This document shows, one piece after another, positions 45,873 through 54,327 of a stretch of 64,000 nt of DNA. Source of the stretch: an uncultured Eisenbergiella sp. (GTDB taxonomy: Bacteria; Bacillota; Clostridia; Lachnospirales; Lachnospiraceae); NCBI GenBank assembly GCA_947630215.1, contig CANRGX010000001.1, positions 115,617-179,616 on the forward strand. The letters are read 5' to 3'. A program made the translations under genes and the position numbers. The first letter of the stretch is position 1. Each line of letters starts with the position of its first letter. The notes beneath the pieces were generated by a model that was given only the letters and a program-made list of their open reading frames with translations, was not told the DNA's origin and did not search any database.

Positions 45873-46802
45873 ATGAAGGTGGATGTTATCATTCCCACAT
45901 TCCGGCCAGGGCGTCGATTTTTGGATTTGCTGGAGGGACTGGAAAAGCAGACCGTGCCCGTGAACAGGATCATTGTGAAAAACACGGATCGGGAAGAACT
46001 GGAAAAGCGGATTTCTGTTCCCCAACTTCTGCGCGAGCACCCAAAGGTGCTTCTTTCCCATGTGGCACGGGGAGAGTTTGATCACGGCGCCACCCGGCGG
46101 GAGGGCGTGTCGGAGTCGGACGCGGATATTTTCGTATGTATGACCCAGGACGCGCTGCCGGCGGATGAATATTTGATAGAAAACCTGACGGGGGCGCTTT
46201 TGCAGCGGGAGGATGTGGCCGCGGCCTATGCTCGGCAGCTTCCGGAAAAAGACTGCGCTCCCATCGAACGCTACACCCGATCCTTTAATTATCCGGAAGG
46301 GGATCGGATCCGGACAAAGGCGGATTTGCCAAAGCTTGGTATCCGTACCTTTTACTGCTCCAACGTCTGCGCGGCGTACCGGAGGGATCTTTACGACAGG
46401 CTGGGCGGTTTTGTTTCGCCTACGATTTTTAACGAGGACATGATCTATGCCGCCGGTGCGGTGCGGGCGGGCTATGCCATAGCCTACGCGGCCTCGGCCC
46501 AGGTGATCCACTCGCATAACTACACGCTGGGACAACTGTTTTCCCGGAATTTCGATCTGGGGGTTTCCCACGCGCAGTACCCGGAGATTTTTTCGGAGGT
46601 GCCGCCGGAGGGAGAGGGTGCGAAGCTGGTAAAACAGACGGCTGTCTGGCTCCTTCGGACGCACCCCCTGCAGCTGCCCCTGCTCTTTTTGCAGAGCGCG
46701 GCCAAGCTGGCGGGCTTTCGGCTGGGCATACAGTACCGCAGGCTGCCTGCAGGACTGGTCAGGCGCTGCAGTATGCAGAAAACGTACTGGAAAGCGCAAT
46801 AG
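45873..46802 (+). CDS. GT2 rhamnosyltransferase-like enzyme
   Basis: 309 residues. The GT2 start is VDVIIPTFRPGRRFLDLLEG (about 3-22). The motif ARGEFDHGATRREGV (about 66-80) is typical of dTDP-rhamnose transferases of the RfbF/RgpB kind. FVCMTQDALPAD near 90-101 holds the metal-binding Asp, and FNEDMIYAAGAVRAGY near 187-202 completes the site. The rfb genes upstream suit a dTDP-rhamnose donor. ATG 45873 follows GGGAGAG. A terminator hairpin sits immediately upstream, so its expression depends on readthrough or on an unseen promoter. Confidence 0.85.
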   Translation: MKVDVIIPTFRPGRRFLDLLEGLEKQTVPVNRIIVKNTDREELEKRISVPQLLREHPKVLLSHVARGEFDHGATRREGVSESDADIFVCMTQDALPADEYLIENLTGALLQREDVAAAYARQLPEKDCAPIERYTRSFNYPEGDRIRTKADLPKLGIRTFYCSNVCAAYRRDLYDRLGGFVSPTIFNEDMIYAAGAVRAGYAIAYAASAQVIHSHNYTLGQLFSRNFDLGVSHAQYPEIFSEVPPEGEGAKLVKQTAVWLLRTHPLQLPLLFLQSAAKLAGFRLGIQYRRLPAGLVRRCSMQKTYWKAQ

Positions 46803-46927
46803 CGTCTTTTTGGTTCATACTTTCTTATTAAATTCATCACAAAAAGAACACACAATTTTTTTATACTGATGTCATGGAAAAGAAGGGGAAGTGTCCCCGC
46901 GGGCAAAAGAGAGGGAGACGAAAAGAC

Positions 46928-48511
46928 ATGGATTACGACGGGTATCAGAACGGATGGGACAAAGAACAGGAGGACTTCCCGGTACAGGAAAAGGTTCCCG
47001 AAGAACAGCAGGAAGAACAGCAGCAGGCAGATCCCGTAGCGGAAGAACAGCCGCAGCCGGAGGGGGCTGCGAGAAATTATTACGACGAAAGATACCGGGG
47101 GCCGCAGGACCGCTACCGGGAGTTTGAGCAATATGACAGAACCGGCGGTTTTGGCGCAGGCGTCCCGGACGGCGGCAAAAAGCCCAAAAAGGGAAAGGGC
47201 GGCCGGATTGCGGCGGCCGTTTTGCTGGCGGTTCTGTTTATCGGCTTCTGCGGCGGGATCAGCTGGGTGGCGGTCAACTCCCTGGAACAGTATCAGGAGG
47301 CGCCGGAGGATGAGATCGCAGACGCAGAGGAGGAAACGCCCGGGCTGCCCCCGGAGGAGGAATCGGATGCAGCTAAGGATCAGGAGGAAGCCGCTGATCC
47401 TGTGTCTCCGGCAGCCCCGGTTCCGAACAGCATCTCCGGGACTGCCGTGGTGACGGACGTGACCGATGTGGTGGAACGGGTCATGCCTGCCTGTGTGTCC
47501 ATTACCAATAATTTCACGCAGAAGGTGCAGGATTTCTGGGGACAGACGTATTCCCGCGACGCGCAGGGCAGCGGTTCCGGCATTATCATCGGACAGAACG
47601 ATACGGAGCTTTTGATCGTTTCCAATAATCATGTGGTGGACAGCGCGGATTCCCTCCAGGTACAGTTCATCGACGGAGAAATTGTGCAGGCCCAGATCAA
47701 GGGCGTGGACAGTTCCGCGGATCTGGCCGTCGTCGCGGTAAATCTGACGGACATTCCGGAAAAAACCAGGAACGCCATCGTGGTGGCCCAAATGGGGGAT
47801 TCCGGCAATCTTAAAATCGGGGAGCCTGCCATTGCCATCGGGAACGCCCTGGGATACGGGCAGTCCGTGACAACGGGCGTGATCAGCGCTGTGAACCGCA
47901 CGCTGCAAGACAGTGAGAGCGGAGAGAGCAATGCTATGATTCAGACGGACGCGGCCATCAATCCGGGCAATTCGGGCGGCGCCCTGCTGAATATCCGGGG
48001 AGAAGTGATCGGCATCAATTCCAGCAAGAACTATGGATCCGCCATAGAAGGGATGGGGTATGCCATTCCGATTTCCACGGCGCGGCCGATCATCGACGAG
48101 CTGATGACCCGTGAGACGAGGGCGAAGCTGTCGGAGAAGGATCACGGCTATCTGGGGATTTCCTGTATCAATGTCACCAGTGAGCTGTCTGAAAACTTTG
48201 CCATGCCGGAAGGCGTGTTTGTGGCGCTGGTGTATGAAGGAACGGGCGCGGATCGGGCCGGACTGGTCCGGGGCGATATTATCACAGCAATCAACGGTGT
48301 GACGGTGGCAAACCAGGATGAGCTCAATACGCAGACCAGTTATTATAAAGCGGGGGAGACCGTGGAGCTTACCATCATGCAGGGCAGCCCTACGGGCTAT
48401 CAGGCCAGGAACGTGAGCCTGACGCTCTCCACCCTGGAAGAAGTCAATGAAAGCGCCAGACAACAGGAACAGGAAGAAAACAGCAGGAACAGCAACCCGT
48501 TCTGGCCCTGA
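46928..48511 (+). CDS. HtrA/DegP-type S1C serine protease with PDZ domain
   Basis: About 527 residues. A Gln/Glu-rich cytoplasmic tail of around 90 residues, a membrane helix (AAVLLAVLFIGFCGGISWVA, about 98-117), an acidic linker, then the trypsin-like domain outside. The triad is visible: His in SNNHVVDSA (about 234), Asp in SSADLAVVAVN (about 264) and Ser in NPGNSGGALLN (about 347). A single PDZ domain (about 410-500) ends the protein. ATG 46928 follows GAGGGAGA; ATG 46874 has no ribosome site. It acts as surface quality-control protease. A terminator follows and clpX is next. Confidence 0.93.
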   Translation: MDYDGYQNGWDKEQEDFPVQEKVPEEQQEEQQQADPVAEEQPQPEGAARNYYDERYRGPQDRYREFEQYDRTGGFGAGVPDGGKKPKKGKGGRIAAAVLLAVLFIGFCGGISWVAVNSLEQYQEAPEDEIADAEEETPGLPPEEESDAAKDQEEAADPVSPAAPVPNSISGTAVVTDVTDVVERVMPACVSITNNFTQKVQDFWGQTYSRDAQGSGSGIIIGQNDTELLIVSNNHVVDSADSLQVQFIDGEIVQAQIKGVDSSADLAVVAVNLTDIPEKTRNAIVVAQMGDSGNLKIGEPAIAIGNALGYGQSVTTGVISAVNRTLQDSESGESNAMIQTDAAINPGNSGGALLNIRGEVIGINSSKNYGSAIEGMGYAIPISTARPIIDELMTRETRAKLSEKDHGYLGISCINVTSELSENFAMPEGVFVALVYEGTGADRAGLVRGDIITAINGVTVANQDELNTQTSYYKAGETVELTIMQGSPTGYQARNVSLTLSTLEEVNESARQQEQEENSRNSNPFWP

Positions 48512-48534
48512 TAAACGGCATCTGACAGGAAGAA

Positions 48535-48571
48535 AAAGGCATCTGTCCAAAGAGGGCGGGTGCCTTTCTTT
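48535..48571 (+). terminator. Intrinsic terminator after the HtrA-like gene
   Basis: Stem AAAGGCATC / GGTGCCTTT (nine pairs including one G-U) with a 15-base loop, followed by CTTT. It separates the protease gene from the clpX promoter. Confidence 0.65.
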
Positions 48572-48605
48572 GCCGGCGGCGCGCCGGTGTTTAGACAAAG
48601 TTTAC

Positions 48606-48634
48606 TTGTATACGGGGAGAGGATGGATTATACT
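48606..48634 (+). promoter_or_regulatory. Promoter of clpX
   Basis: TTGTAT (48606-48611), 17-base spacer, TATACT (48629-48634). Transcription would begin near 48641, after the in-frame ATG at 48623, which supports ATG 48662 as the true start. Confidence 0.7.
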
Positions 48635-48661
48635 AGAAACAGGAAAAACGGGAGGTACGAT

Positions 48662-50194
48662 ATGGACGATAAGGATCGGACGGACAACCGGAACGAAAAC
48701 GGGACGGACGGGGAAAAGCGGGAATACGAGGACGTCTGTTTCATCTGCCGGCGCCCCGAGAGCAAGGCGGGGAAAATGTTTCATCTTCCCAACGGCATCT
48801 GTGTCTGCGACGATTGTATGCATAAGACGATGGACGCGGTCAGCCAGTTCGATTATCAGGGGATGCTGAGCAATCCGGCCGTGCTGCATATGCTCAATGA
48901 ACAGTTTGATCAGAAAAACGGACAGAAGAAGGACGACGGAGAAGAAGACGATAAGCCGGAACGGAAAATCGCCGGCATCAGCTTTATCAATCTGGCGGAT
49001 CTGGCCGGCGGCGGCATTCCCCGCAAGCAGAAGATCAAAAAGAAAGAGGAGCAGGAGAAGCCCAAGCCCGCTTTCGATATTCATTCGATTCCGGCGCCGC
49101 ACAAGATCAAGGCCCAGCTGGATCAGTATGTGATTGGACAGGAGTACGCCAAAAAGGTGATCTCCGTGGCGGTATACAACCATTATAAGCGGGTGGCCAC
49201 CGGCACCATGGACGAAATTGAGATCGAGAAGTCCAATATCCTCATGATCGGGCCCACCGGCAGCGGCAAAACCTATCTGGTGAAAACGCTGGCGCGGCTT
49301 CTGGATGTGCCCCTGGCCATAGCGGACGCCACGTCCCTGACGGAGGCCGGGTATATCGGCGACGACATCGAGAGCGTGGTGAGTAAGCTGCTGGCGGCGG
49401 CGGACAACGACGTGGATCGGGCGGAGCAGGGGATTATTTTTATCGATGAGATCGACAAGATCGCCAAGAAGAAGAACACCACCTCCCGGGACGTTTCCGG
49501 AGAGTCGGTGCAGCAGGGTATGCTCAAGCTGCTGGAGGGCGCGGAGGTGGAGGTGCCGGTAGGGGCCAATTCCAAGAACGCCATGGTGCCGCTGGCGACG
49601 GTGAATACGAAAAACATCCTGTTTATCTGCGGCGGCGCGTTCCCGGATCTGGAGGAGATCATCCGGCAGCGACTGCGCCGGCAGACCTCCATCGGCTTTA
49701 CCGCGGAGTTAAAGGACAAGTGGGACAAGGAGAAAAATATCCTTTCCAGGGTCACGGTGGAGGATTTGCGCAATTTCGGCATGATACCGGAATTTTTGGG
49801 CCGTCTGCCCGTGATCTGCACGCTGGAAGGGCTGGATGAGAAGATGCTGGTGCGCATCTTAAAGGAACCCCGCAACGCGATTCTCAAGCAGTATCAGAAG
49901 CTGCTGGAACTGGATGAGGTGAAGCTGGAATTTGCCGACGACGCGCTGGAGGCCATTGCGCAAAAGGCGCTCAAAAAGGATACGGGGGCCCGCGCCCTGC
50001 GTTCCATTATTGAAGAATTTATGCTGGATATCATGTACGAGATCCCCAAGGACGAAAATATCGGCCGCGTGATCATTACCCGGGCCTATATAGAGGGGAC
50101 GGGAGGGCCGATCATCGATATCCGGAGCAATCAATATTCCCTGGGCGATATGGAAAAGATGAACCAAATCGAGGGAAACGCATATTCTGATTAG
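48662..50194 (+). CDS. clpX: ATP-dependent Clp protease ATP-binding subunit ClpX
   Basis: 510 residues, longer than the usual 410-430 because of a charged insert between the zinc and AAA+ domains. The N-terminal zinc finger has four cysteines, CFIC and CVCDDC (about 23-50). Walker A is GPTGSGKT (about 198-205), Walker B is IIFIDEIDKIA (about 259-269), and GYIGDDIESVVSK lies between. The C-terminal small domain ends with an ARALRSIIEEFMLDIMYEIP helix. ATG 48662 lies six bases after GGGAGG and downstream of the promoter. It unfolds substrates for ClpP. It is not next to clpP or tig here. Confidence 0.95.
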   Translation: MDDKDRTDNRNENGTDGEKREYEDVCFICRRPESKAGKMFHLPNGICVCDDCMHKTMDAVSQFDYQGMLSNPAVLHMLNEQFDQKNGQKKDDGEEDDKPERKIAGISFINLADLAGGGIPRKQKIKKKEEQEKPKPAFDIHSIPAPHKIKAQLDQYVIGQEYAKKVISVAVYNHYKRVATGTMDEIEIEKSNILMIGPTGSGKTYLVKTLARLLDVPLAIADATSLTEAGYIGDDIESVVSKLLAAADNDVDRAEQGIIFIDEIDKIAKKKNTTSRDVSGESVQQGMLKLLEGAEVEVPVGANSKNAMVPLATVNTKNILFICGGAFPDLEEIIRQRLRRQTSIGFTAELKDKWDKEKNILSRVTVEDLRNFGMIPEFLGRLPVICTLEGLDEKMLVRILKEPRNAILKQYQKLLELDEVKLEFADDALEAIAQKALKKDTGARALRSIIEEFMLDIMYEIPKDENIGRVIITRAYIEGTGGPIIDIRSNQYSLGDMEKMNQIEGNAYSD

Positions 50195-50256
50195 AAAGCG
50201 GGTTTTGCGGAACCGCCGCAGCTTCTTTTGGATGCGGACGGCCGCCCGGGGGCAGG

Positions 50257-51966
50257 ATGGACTGCAGGGAAAAAATCGTATCTGAGGATTATATGAGCAT
50301 CGTTTTGGACTTCCGGCTCCCGGAACAGATTCTGCCCCTGTTTGGGGAGGGCTTCTGTTATCAGCAGATTGAGGGGACGCTGGGAGTCTATTATGTGGAT
50401 CGGACGCTCCAGCCCCCGCTTTCGGCATCCCAGTATCTTTACCGGTATATTCCCCAGCTGTACGGGCTGGAGGCGTTTCCGGACGCCGGCAGCGCCGGCT
50501 TTGATTTGCAGCCGCTGGAGGTTTCCGGTATCCTGGCGCAGCAGAGACCGCCGCTGGAGCTGACGGGCCGGGGCGTGATCGTGGCGATCCTCGATACGGG
50601 GCTTTCCTATGAAAATCCGGTGTTTCGCTATTCCGACGGCAGTACCCGCATCCGGGCCGTCTGGGATCAGACCGATCAGACGGGAGATCCGCCGGAGGGG
50701 TTTGCCTATGGGACGCTGTATACAAGAGAGCAGATCAACGCAGCCCTGGAAAGCGGCGATCCGCAGGCCGTGGTGCCGCTTACCGACGAGATCGGCCATG
50801 GCACGGCGCTGGCCAGCGTCGTGGCGGGGAGCCGTCTGGACGGCGGCGCGTCCTTTACGGGAGCCGTTCCCGACGCGGAGATTGTGGCCGTGAAGCTCAA
50901 GCCCGCCAAACAGTATCTGCGCGATTATTATCTTGTGCCGGAAGAGGTGCCCGCCTACAGTACGGACGATATTCTGTTTGCCATAAAATTTGCGGAGAGC
51001 TTTGCCGTATCTTTTTTTCAGCCGGTGGTGATTCTGATGGGGATGGGGACTTCCCTGGGATGTCATAACGGTACCTCCCTCCTTTCCGAGTATCTCCAGA
51101 GCGTGTCCCAGAGACTGGGACGGACCGTGGTGGTAGGAGGCGGCAATGAAGGCAACGCGGCGGGGCATTTCCGCGCCCTGTTGACGGATACCATGCGGGA
51201 GGCCGAGATCCGGGTAGGGGAGAACACCAGGGGCTTTATGGCGGAGCTGTGGGGGATGCAGCCGGCCCAGTTCCGCGTCAGCGTGCGTTCGCCCGGCGGA
51301 GAGGCGATCTCGGAGGTGGACTTCAGGCTGGGCCGCTTTGTGGACTACACCTTTGTATATGAAAGAACCCGTCTGCGGATGGATTATGTGCCCAATGAGC
51401 GCAATACGGGCGACGAACTGATCGTCATGCGGTTTGAAAATCCCACGCCCGGGATTTGGACGATTCTGGTCCGGGGACAGCGGACGGCGCCCAATTCCGT
51501 ATACGATATCTGGCTGAGCCCCCAACAGTTTATCGGCGGGGAAGCATTTTTTCTGACGCCCTCCCCGGAGGTGACGCTGACCATGCCCGCCTATGAGGCG
51601 GACGCGGTGGCGGTCAGTACCTATAACAGTGAAACCAACAGTTTTTATTATCTTTCCGGGCAGGGCTTTTCCAGAACCGGCAAGATGATCAAGCCGGACA
51701 TTGCCGCGCCGGGCGTGTCGATCAGCACCGTAAACGGCCCCTACAGCGGCGGCGCAATGGCGGCGGCCATCACGGCGGGCGCGGTGGCGCAGCTTTTGCA
51801 GTGGGCGGTGGCAGAGCGAAACGCCCCCTTTGTTTCGGGCCGGGAAATCCGCACCTATCTGACCCGGGGCGCCAGGGAGCGGGCATCGCAGGATTACCCC
51901 AGCAGACAGTGGGGATACGGTACGCTGGATATGAGAAATACTTTTGATGTGATCGCAGGGCTTTAG
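50257..51966 (+). CDS. S8 subtilisin-like protein lacking the catalytic serine
   Basis: 569 residues of the Csp-like S8 group found in Clostridia. There is no signal peptide, so it is probably cytoplasmic or spore-associated. Asp113 in VAILDTGLSYENP, His181 in DEIGHGTALASVVAG and the oxyanion Asn297 in VGGGNEGNAAGH are present. The serine block, normally GTSMAAP, reads GGAMAAAITAG, so the nucleophile position is Ala500. A large insert with a beta-sandwich character separates the Asn and serine blocks, as in CspB relatives. It may be a pseudoprotease. The start follows GGGGGCAGG. The next gene, lspA, is 27 bases away. Confidence 0.85.
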   Translation: MDCREKIVSEDYMSIVLDFRLPEQILPLFGEGFCYQQIEGTLGVYYVDRTLQPPLSASQYLYRYIPQLYGLEAFPDAGSAGFDLQPLEVSGILAQQRPPLELTGRGVIVAILDTGLSYENPVFRYSDGSTRIRAVWDQTDQTGDPPEGFAYGTLYTREQINAALESGDPQAVVPLTDEIGHGTALASVVAGSRLDGGASFTGAVPDAEIVAVKLKPAKQYLRDYYLVPEEVPAYSTDDILFAIKFAESFAVSFFQPVVILMGMGTSLGCHNGTSLLSEYLQSVSQRLGRTVVVGGGNEGNAAGHFRALLTDTMREAEIRVGENTRGFMAELWGMQPAQFRVSVRSPGGEAISEVDFRLGRFVDYTFVYERTRLRMDYVPNERNTGDELIVMRFENPTPGIWTILVRGQRTAPNSVYDIWLSPQQFIGGEAFFLTPSPEVTLTMPAYEADAVAVSTYNSETNSFYYLSGQGFSRTGKMIKPDIAAPGVSISTVNGPYSGGAMAAAITAGAVAQLLQWAVAERNAPFVSGREIRTYLTRGARERASQDYPSRQWGYGTLDMRNTFDVIAGL

Positions 51967-51993
51967 GACGCCTGCAGACAGGAGAAACGTAGG

Positions 51994-52476
51994 ATGAAGG
52001 AGCTGTGGTCTGTGTGGATCCCGGCGGTTGTGGCGGTCGGGGATCTGCGGATCAAAAACCGGATAGAAAGCGACCGGCAGATGCCAAAGGAGAAGCCGAT
52101 TTTAAAAGGACGGGTGATCCTGCGCCACTTTCATAATCCGGGGGCCTTTTTGAGCCTGGGCCGGGAGCACGGCGCGCTGGTGCGCCTGCTGTCCGTAGCC
52201 CTGACGCTGGCGGTGGCCGGGCTGTTTGGCCTGAGCCTGACCCAAAAGGGGAACGGTCTGGCAAGGACGGGCTACGCCCTGCTTTTGGGCGGCGCCTTTT
52301 CCAACACCTATGATCGCCTTTTTCGCAAATATGTGGTGGATTATTTCAGTTTTCATACCGGTATCGGGGCGCTGGATCGGATGGTGTTCAATCTGGCGGA
52401 CTTTGCGGTTCTCATCGGCGCTGCCTGCATCGTGCTGGGAGAGGGGAACGCTTTTATGGGGGAAGGACAGGGATGA
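51994..52476 (+). CDS. lspA: Lipoprotein signal peptidase (signal peptidase II)
   Basis: 160 residues with three or four membrane helices. The two catalytic aspartates lie in GGAFSNTYDRLFRKYVVDYF (about 97-116) and FNLADFAVLIG (about 131-141), matching the LspA C and D boxes. FHNPGAFLSLG near 46-56 corresponds to the conserved Asn-x-Gly-Ala. The first membrane helix is unusually polar (GDLRIKNRIE). It removes signal peptides from prolipoproteins such as the CAP lipoprotein at 58409. It overlaps the next gene by four bases. The divergent N-terminus may make it a second, specialised copy. Confidence 0.83.
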   Translation: MKELWSVWIPAVVAVGDLRIKNRIESDRQMPKEKPILKGRVILRHFHNPGAFLSLGREHGALVRLLSVALTLAVAGLFGLSLTQKGNGLARTGYALLLGGAFSNTYDRLFRKYVVDYFSFHTGIGALDRMVFNLADFAVLIGAACIVLGEGNAFMGEGQG

Positions 52477-54272
52477 AACGGTTTCTGGAGCGGCTGGATC
52501 GGGTTTGGTACTGGATTTTGATCGCAGGCTGTGTGGGCGCGCAGGCTGTGGTCTTTCTGACTTTTCGTGAGGAAAGCTATCTGACGGTGCAGGACAACCT
52601 GGATCTGTTTGTGGCTCATTTTCAGGTGCTGCGTCACTGGGGCGGCTGGTTTGCGCGGGACGCTGTCATGCCCATGCTGGGCGGGATAGATCGGAACAGC
52701 CTGAGCAGCGAATGGAACCTTTACAGTATGCTTTTTATACTTCTGCCTCCCTTCTGGGCCTATCTGACCGGCTATTTCCTGAAGATTTTTCTGGGTATGG
52801 GATCCTTTGTGCTGCTGGGAAAGGAACTTTACAGGGAGCGCTTTGGCGATTACCGGGCCATCCTCTGGGCCACGGGACTGTGCTATGGACTTTTGCCGCT
52901 GTTCCCGGCCTACGGCCTGTGCTTTGCGTCCATTCCGCTGGTGATTCTTATCCTGCGCCGGATCTATCTGCGCGGGGGAAAGAGATGGTATATAGCGCTG
53001 TTTTTTTACCCGCTGTTATCCTATTTTTCCTATTTCGGGTTTTTCCTGCTGGCCTATCTGGCCTGTGCCGTTTTGATTCTCTCGATCCGGGACCGGCGCT
53101 TCTGCGGCCGGCTCGCCGGGGCGCTTTTCGTGCTGGCGGCGGGCTATGTGTGCTTTGAGAACCGGCTCTTTTCCCAGATGCTGTTTTCCGATGTGGTGAC
53201 CATCCGTTCCACGATGACGGAGGTCGATCTGTCCTTTTTTGAAATGCTCAGGCAGGCAAAAGAAGCGTTTCTGACGCCGGTTTTCCACGCGGCGTCGGAT
53301 CATCTGCCGCTGGTGCTTCCCGTATGCCTGATTTTCCTGGTGTGGCGGACAATCGAGCTGGGACGGCGAAGGGAGCTTCGTAAAATGGCAAAGGAGGGCG
53401 TGGTATGGATCCTGTTGTTTTTGCTTTTCAACTGCCTGGTTTACGGGATGTATTTCTGGGGCGCGTTCCGGCGGCTGTTTGAGGCGCTGCTGCCGCCGCT
53501 GAAGGGCTTTCAGTTCAACCGCACCGTCTTTTTCAACCCGTTTTTATGGTATGCCGCCTTTTTCCTGGTATTGAAATATCTGTATGAAAAGAAAAAGCTG
53601 CTGGCAAGGCGGCTGGCCAATCTGCTGGCGTGCGCGGCGGCGGCGGTCATTCTTCTGACCCCGGCCGTGTATAATGAATTTTACTGGACATGCTATCATC
53701 AGGCGTACCGCAGCGTGTATCAGACGCAGGTGAATCTGCTCAACTGGAAGGAGTACTACAGCACGGATTTGATGGAAAAGGTTCTGGAGGATATTGGCTA
53801 CGAAGGGGAATATGCCGCCGGGTACGGACTGAATCCCGCCGTTTTGGAGTATAACGGCGTCGCCACGCTGGACGGCTATCTGGGGCTCTATCCGCAGGCG
53901 TACAAGGAGGCGTTTACGGAGCTGATCCGGCCTGCCTACGACCGGGTGGAGGAATGGAGGGTCTATTACGGGGAGTGGGGCGCCAGGGCCTATCTGTATG
54001 CCGGCAGCGGGGAGAACATTTACAATCCCTACCGGAACCAGACGCTTTCCGACAGCCGGCTGTATCTGAACGCGGATCAGTTCCGGCGGATGGGCGGAAG
54101 GTATCTGTTTTCCCGTTATGAACTTTCCGGCGTGGAAGACATGGGCTTTACGCTGCACCAGGTCTATACGGATCCGTCCTCGCCCTATACGATCTATCTG
54201 TATGAAACGGGAGACGCGGCCTCCTGGCGCAGAGGGCAGAGCGGCGGGCCATACACGCAGGGCGGTATTTGA
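52473..54272 (+). CDS. DUF6044-like multi-spanning membrane protein
   Basis: 599 residues, about ten helices, with a long extracytoplasmic tail of some 180 residues. An early outward motif YLTVQDNLDLFVAHFQVLRH (about 35-54) with acidic residues is followed by a conserved-looking AVMPMLGGIDRNSLSSEWNL segment (about 67-86). The tail has an aromatic-rich series (YNEFYWTCYHQAYRSVYQTQ). The layout is like YfhO/GT-C membrane proteins, and similar Firmicutes proteins are filed as DUF6044. It starts inside the end of lspA. The stop overlaps the -35 element of the next promoter. Function unknown, perhaps surface-sugar transfer. Confidence 0.6.
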   Translation: MKRFLERLDRVWYWILIAGCVGAQAVVFLTFREESYLTVQDNLDLFVAHFQVLRHWGGWFARDAVMPMLGGIDRNSLSSEWNLYSMLFILLPPFWAYLTGYFLKIFLGMGSFVLLGKELYRERFGDYRAILWATGLCYGLLPLFPAYGLCFASIPLVILILRRIYLRGGKRWYIALFFYPLLSYFSYFGFFLLAYLACAVLILSIRDRRFCGRLAGALFVLAAGYVCFENRLFSQMLFSDVVTIRSTMTEVDLSFFEMLRQAKEAFLTPVFHAASDHLPLVLPVCLIFLVWRTIELGRRRELRKMAKEGVVWILLFLLFNCLVYGMYFWGAFRRLFEALLPPLKGFQFNRTVFFNPFLWYAAFFLVLKYLYEKKKLLARRLANLLACAAAAVILLTPAVYNEFYWTCYHQAYRSVYQTQVNLLNWKEYYSTDLMEKVLEDIGYEGEYAAGYGLNPAVLEYNGVATLDGYLGLYPQAYKEAFTELIRPAYDRVEEWRVYYGEWGARAYLYAGSGENIYNPYRNQTLSDSRLYLNADQFRRMGGRYLFSRYELSGVEDMGFTLHQVYTDPSSPYTIYLYETGDAASWRRGQSGGPYTQGGI

Positions 54273-54297
54273 CAACCGGACAGGTTGATGCTATCAT
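54269..54297 (+). promoter_or_regulatory. Promoter of the radical SAM gene
   Basis: TTGACA (54269-54274), 17-base spacer, TATCAT (54292-54297), just before the GGGGGGGA site and ATG 54328. The -35 overlaps the preceding stop codon. Confidence 0.75.
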
Positions 54298-54327
54298 AGG
54301 TTACAAAAGGACGGGGGGGATTTGAAA

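Noticed and set aside
46862..46867. TATACT upstream of the HtrA-like gene as a promoter
   Set aside because: No acceptable -35 at the correct distance, so it is not listed as a promoter.
46520..48598. Open frame of 692 codons on the minus strand opposite the HtrA-like gene
   Set aside because: The plus strand carries a full protease triad and PDZ domain; the antisense product is low-complexity and has no start signals.
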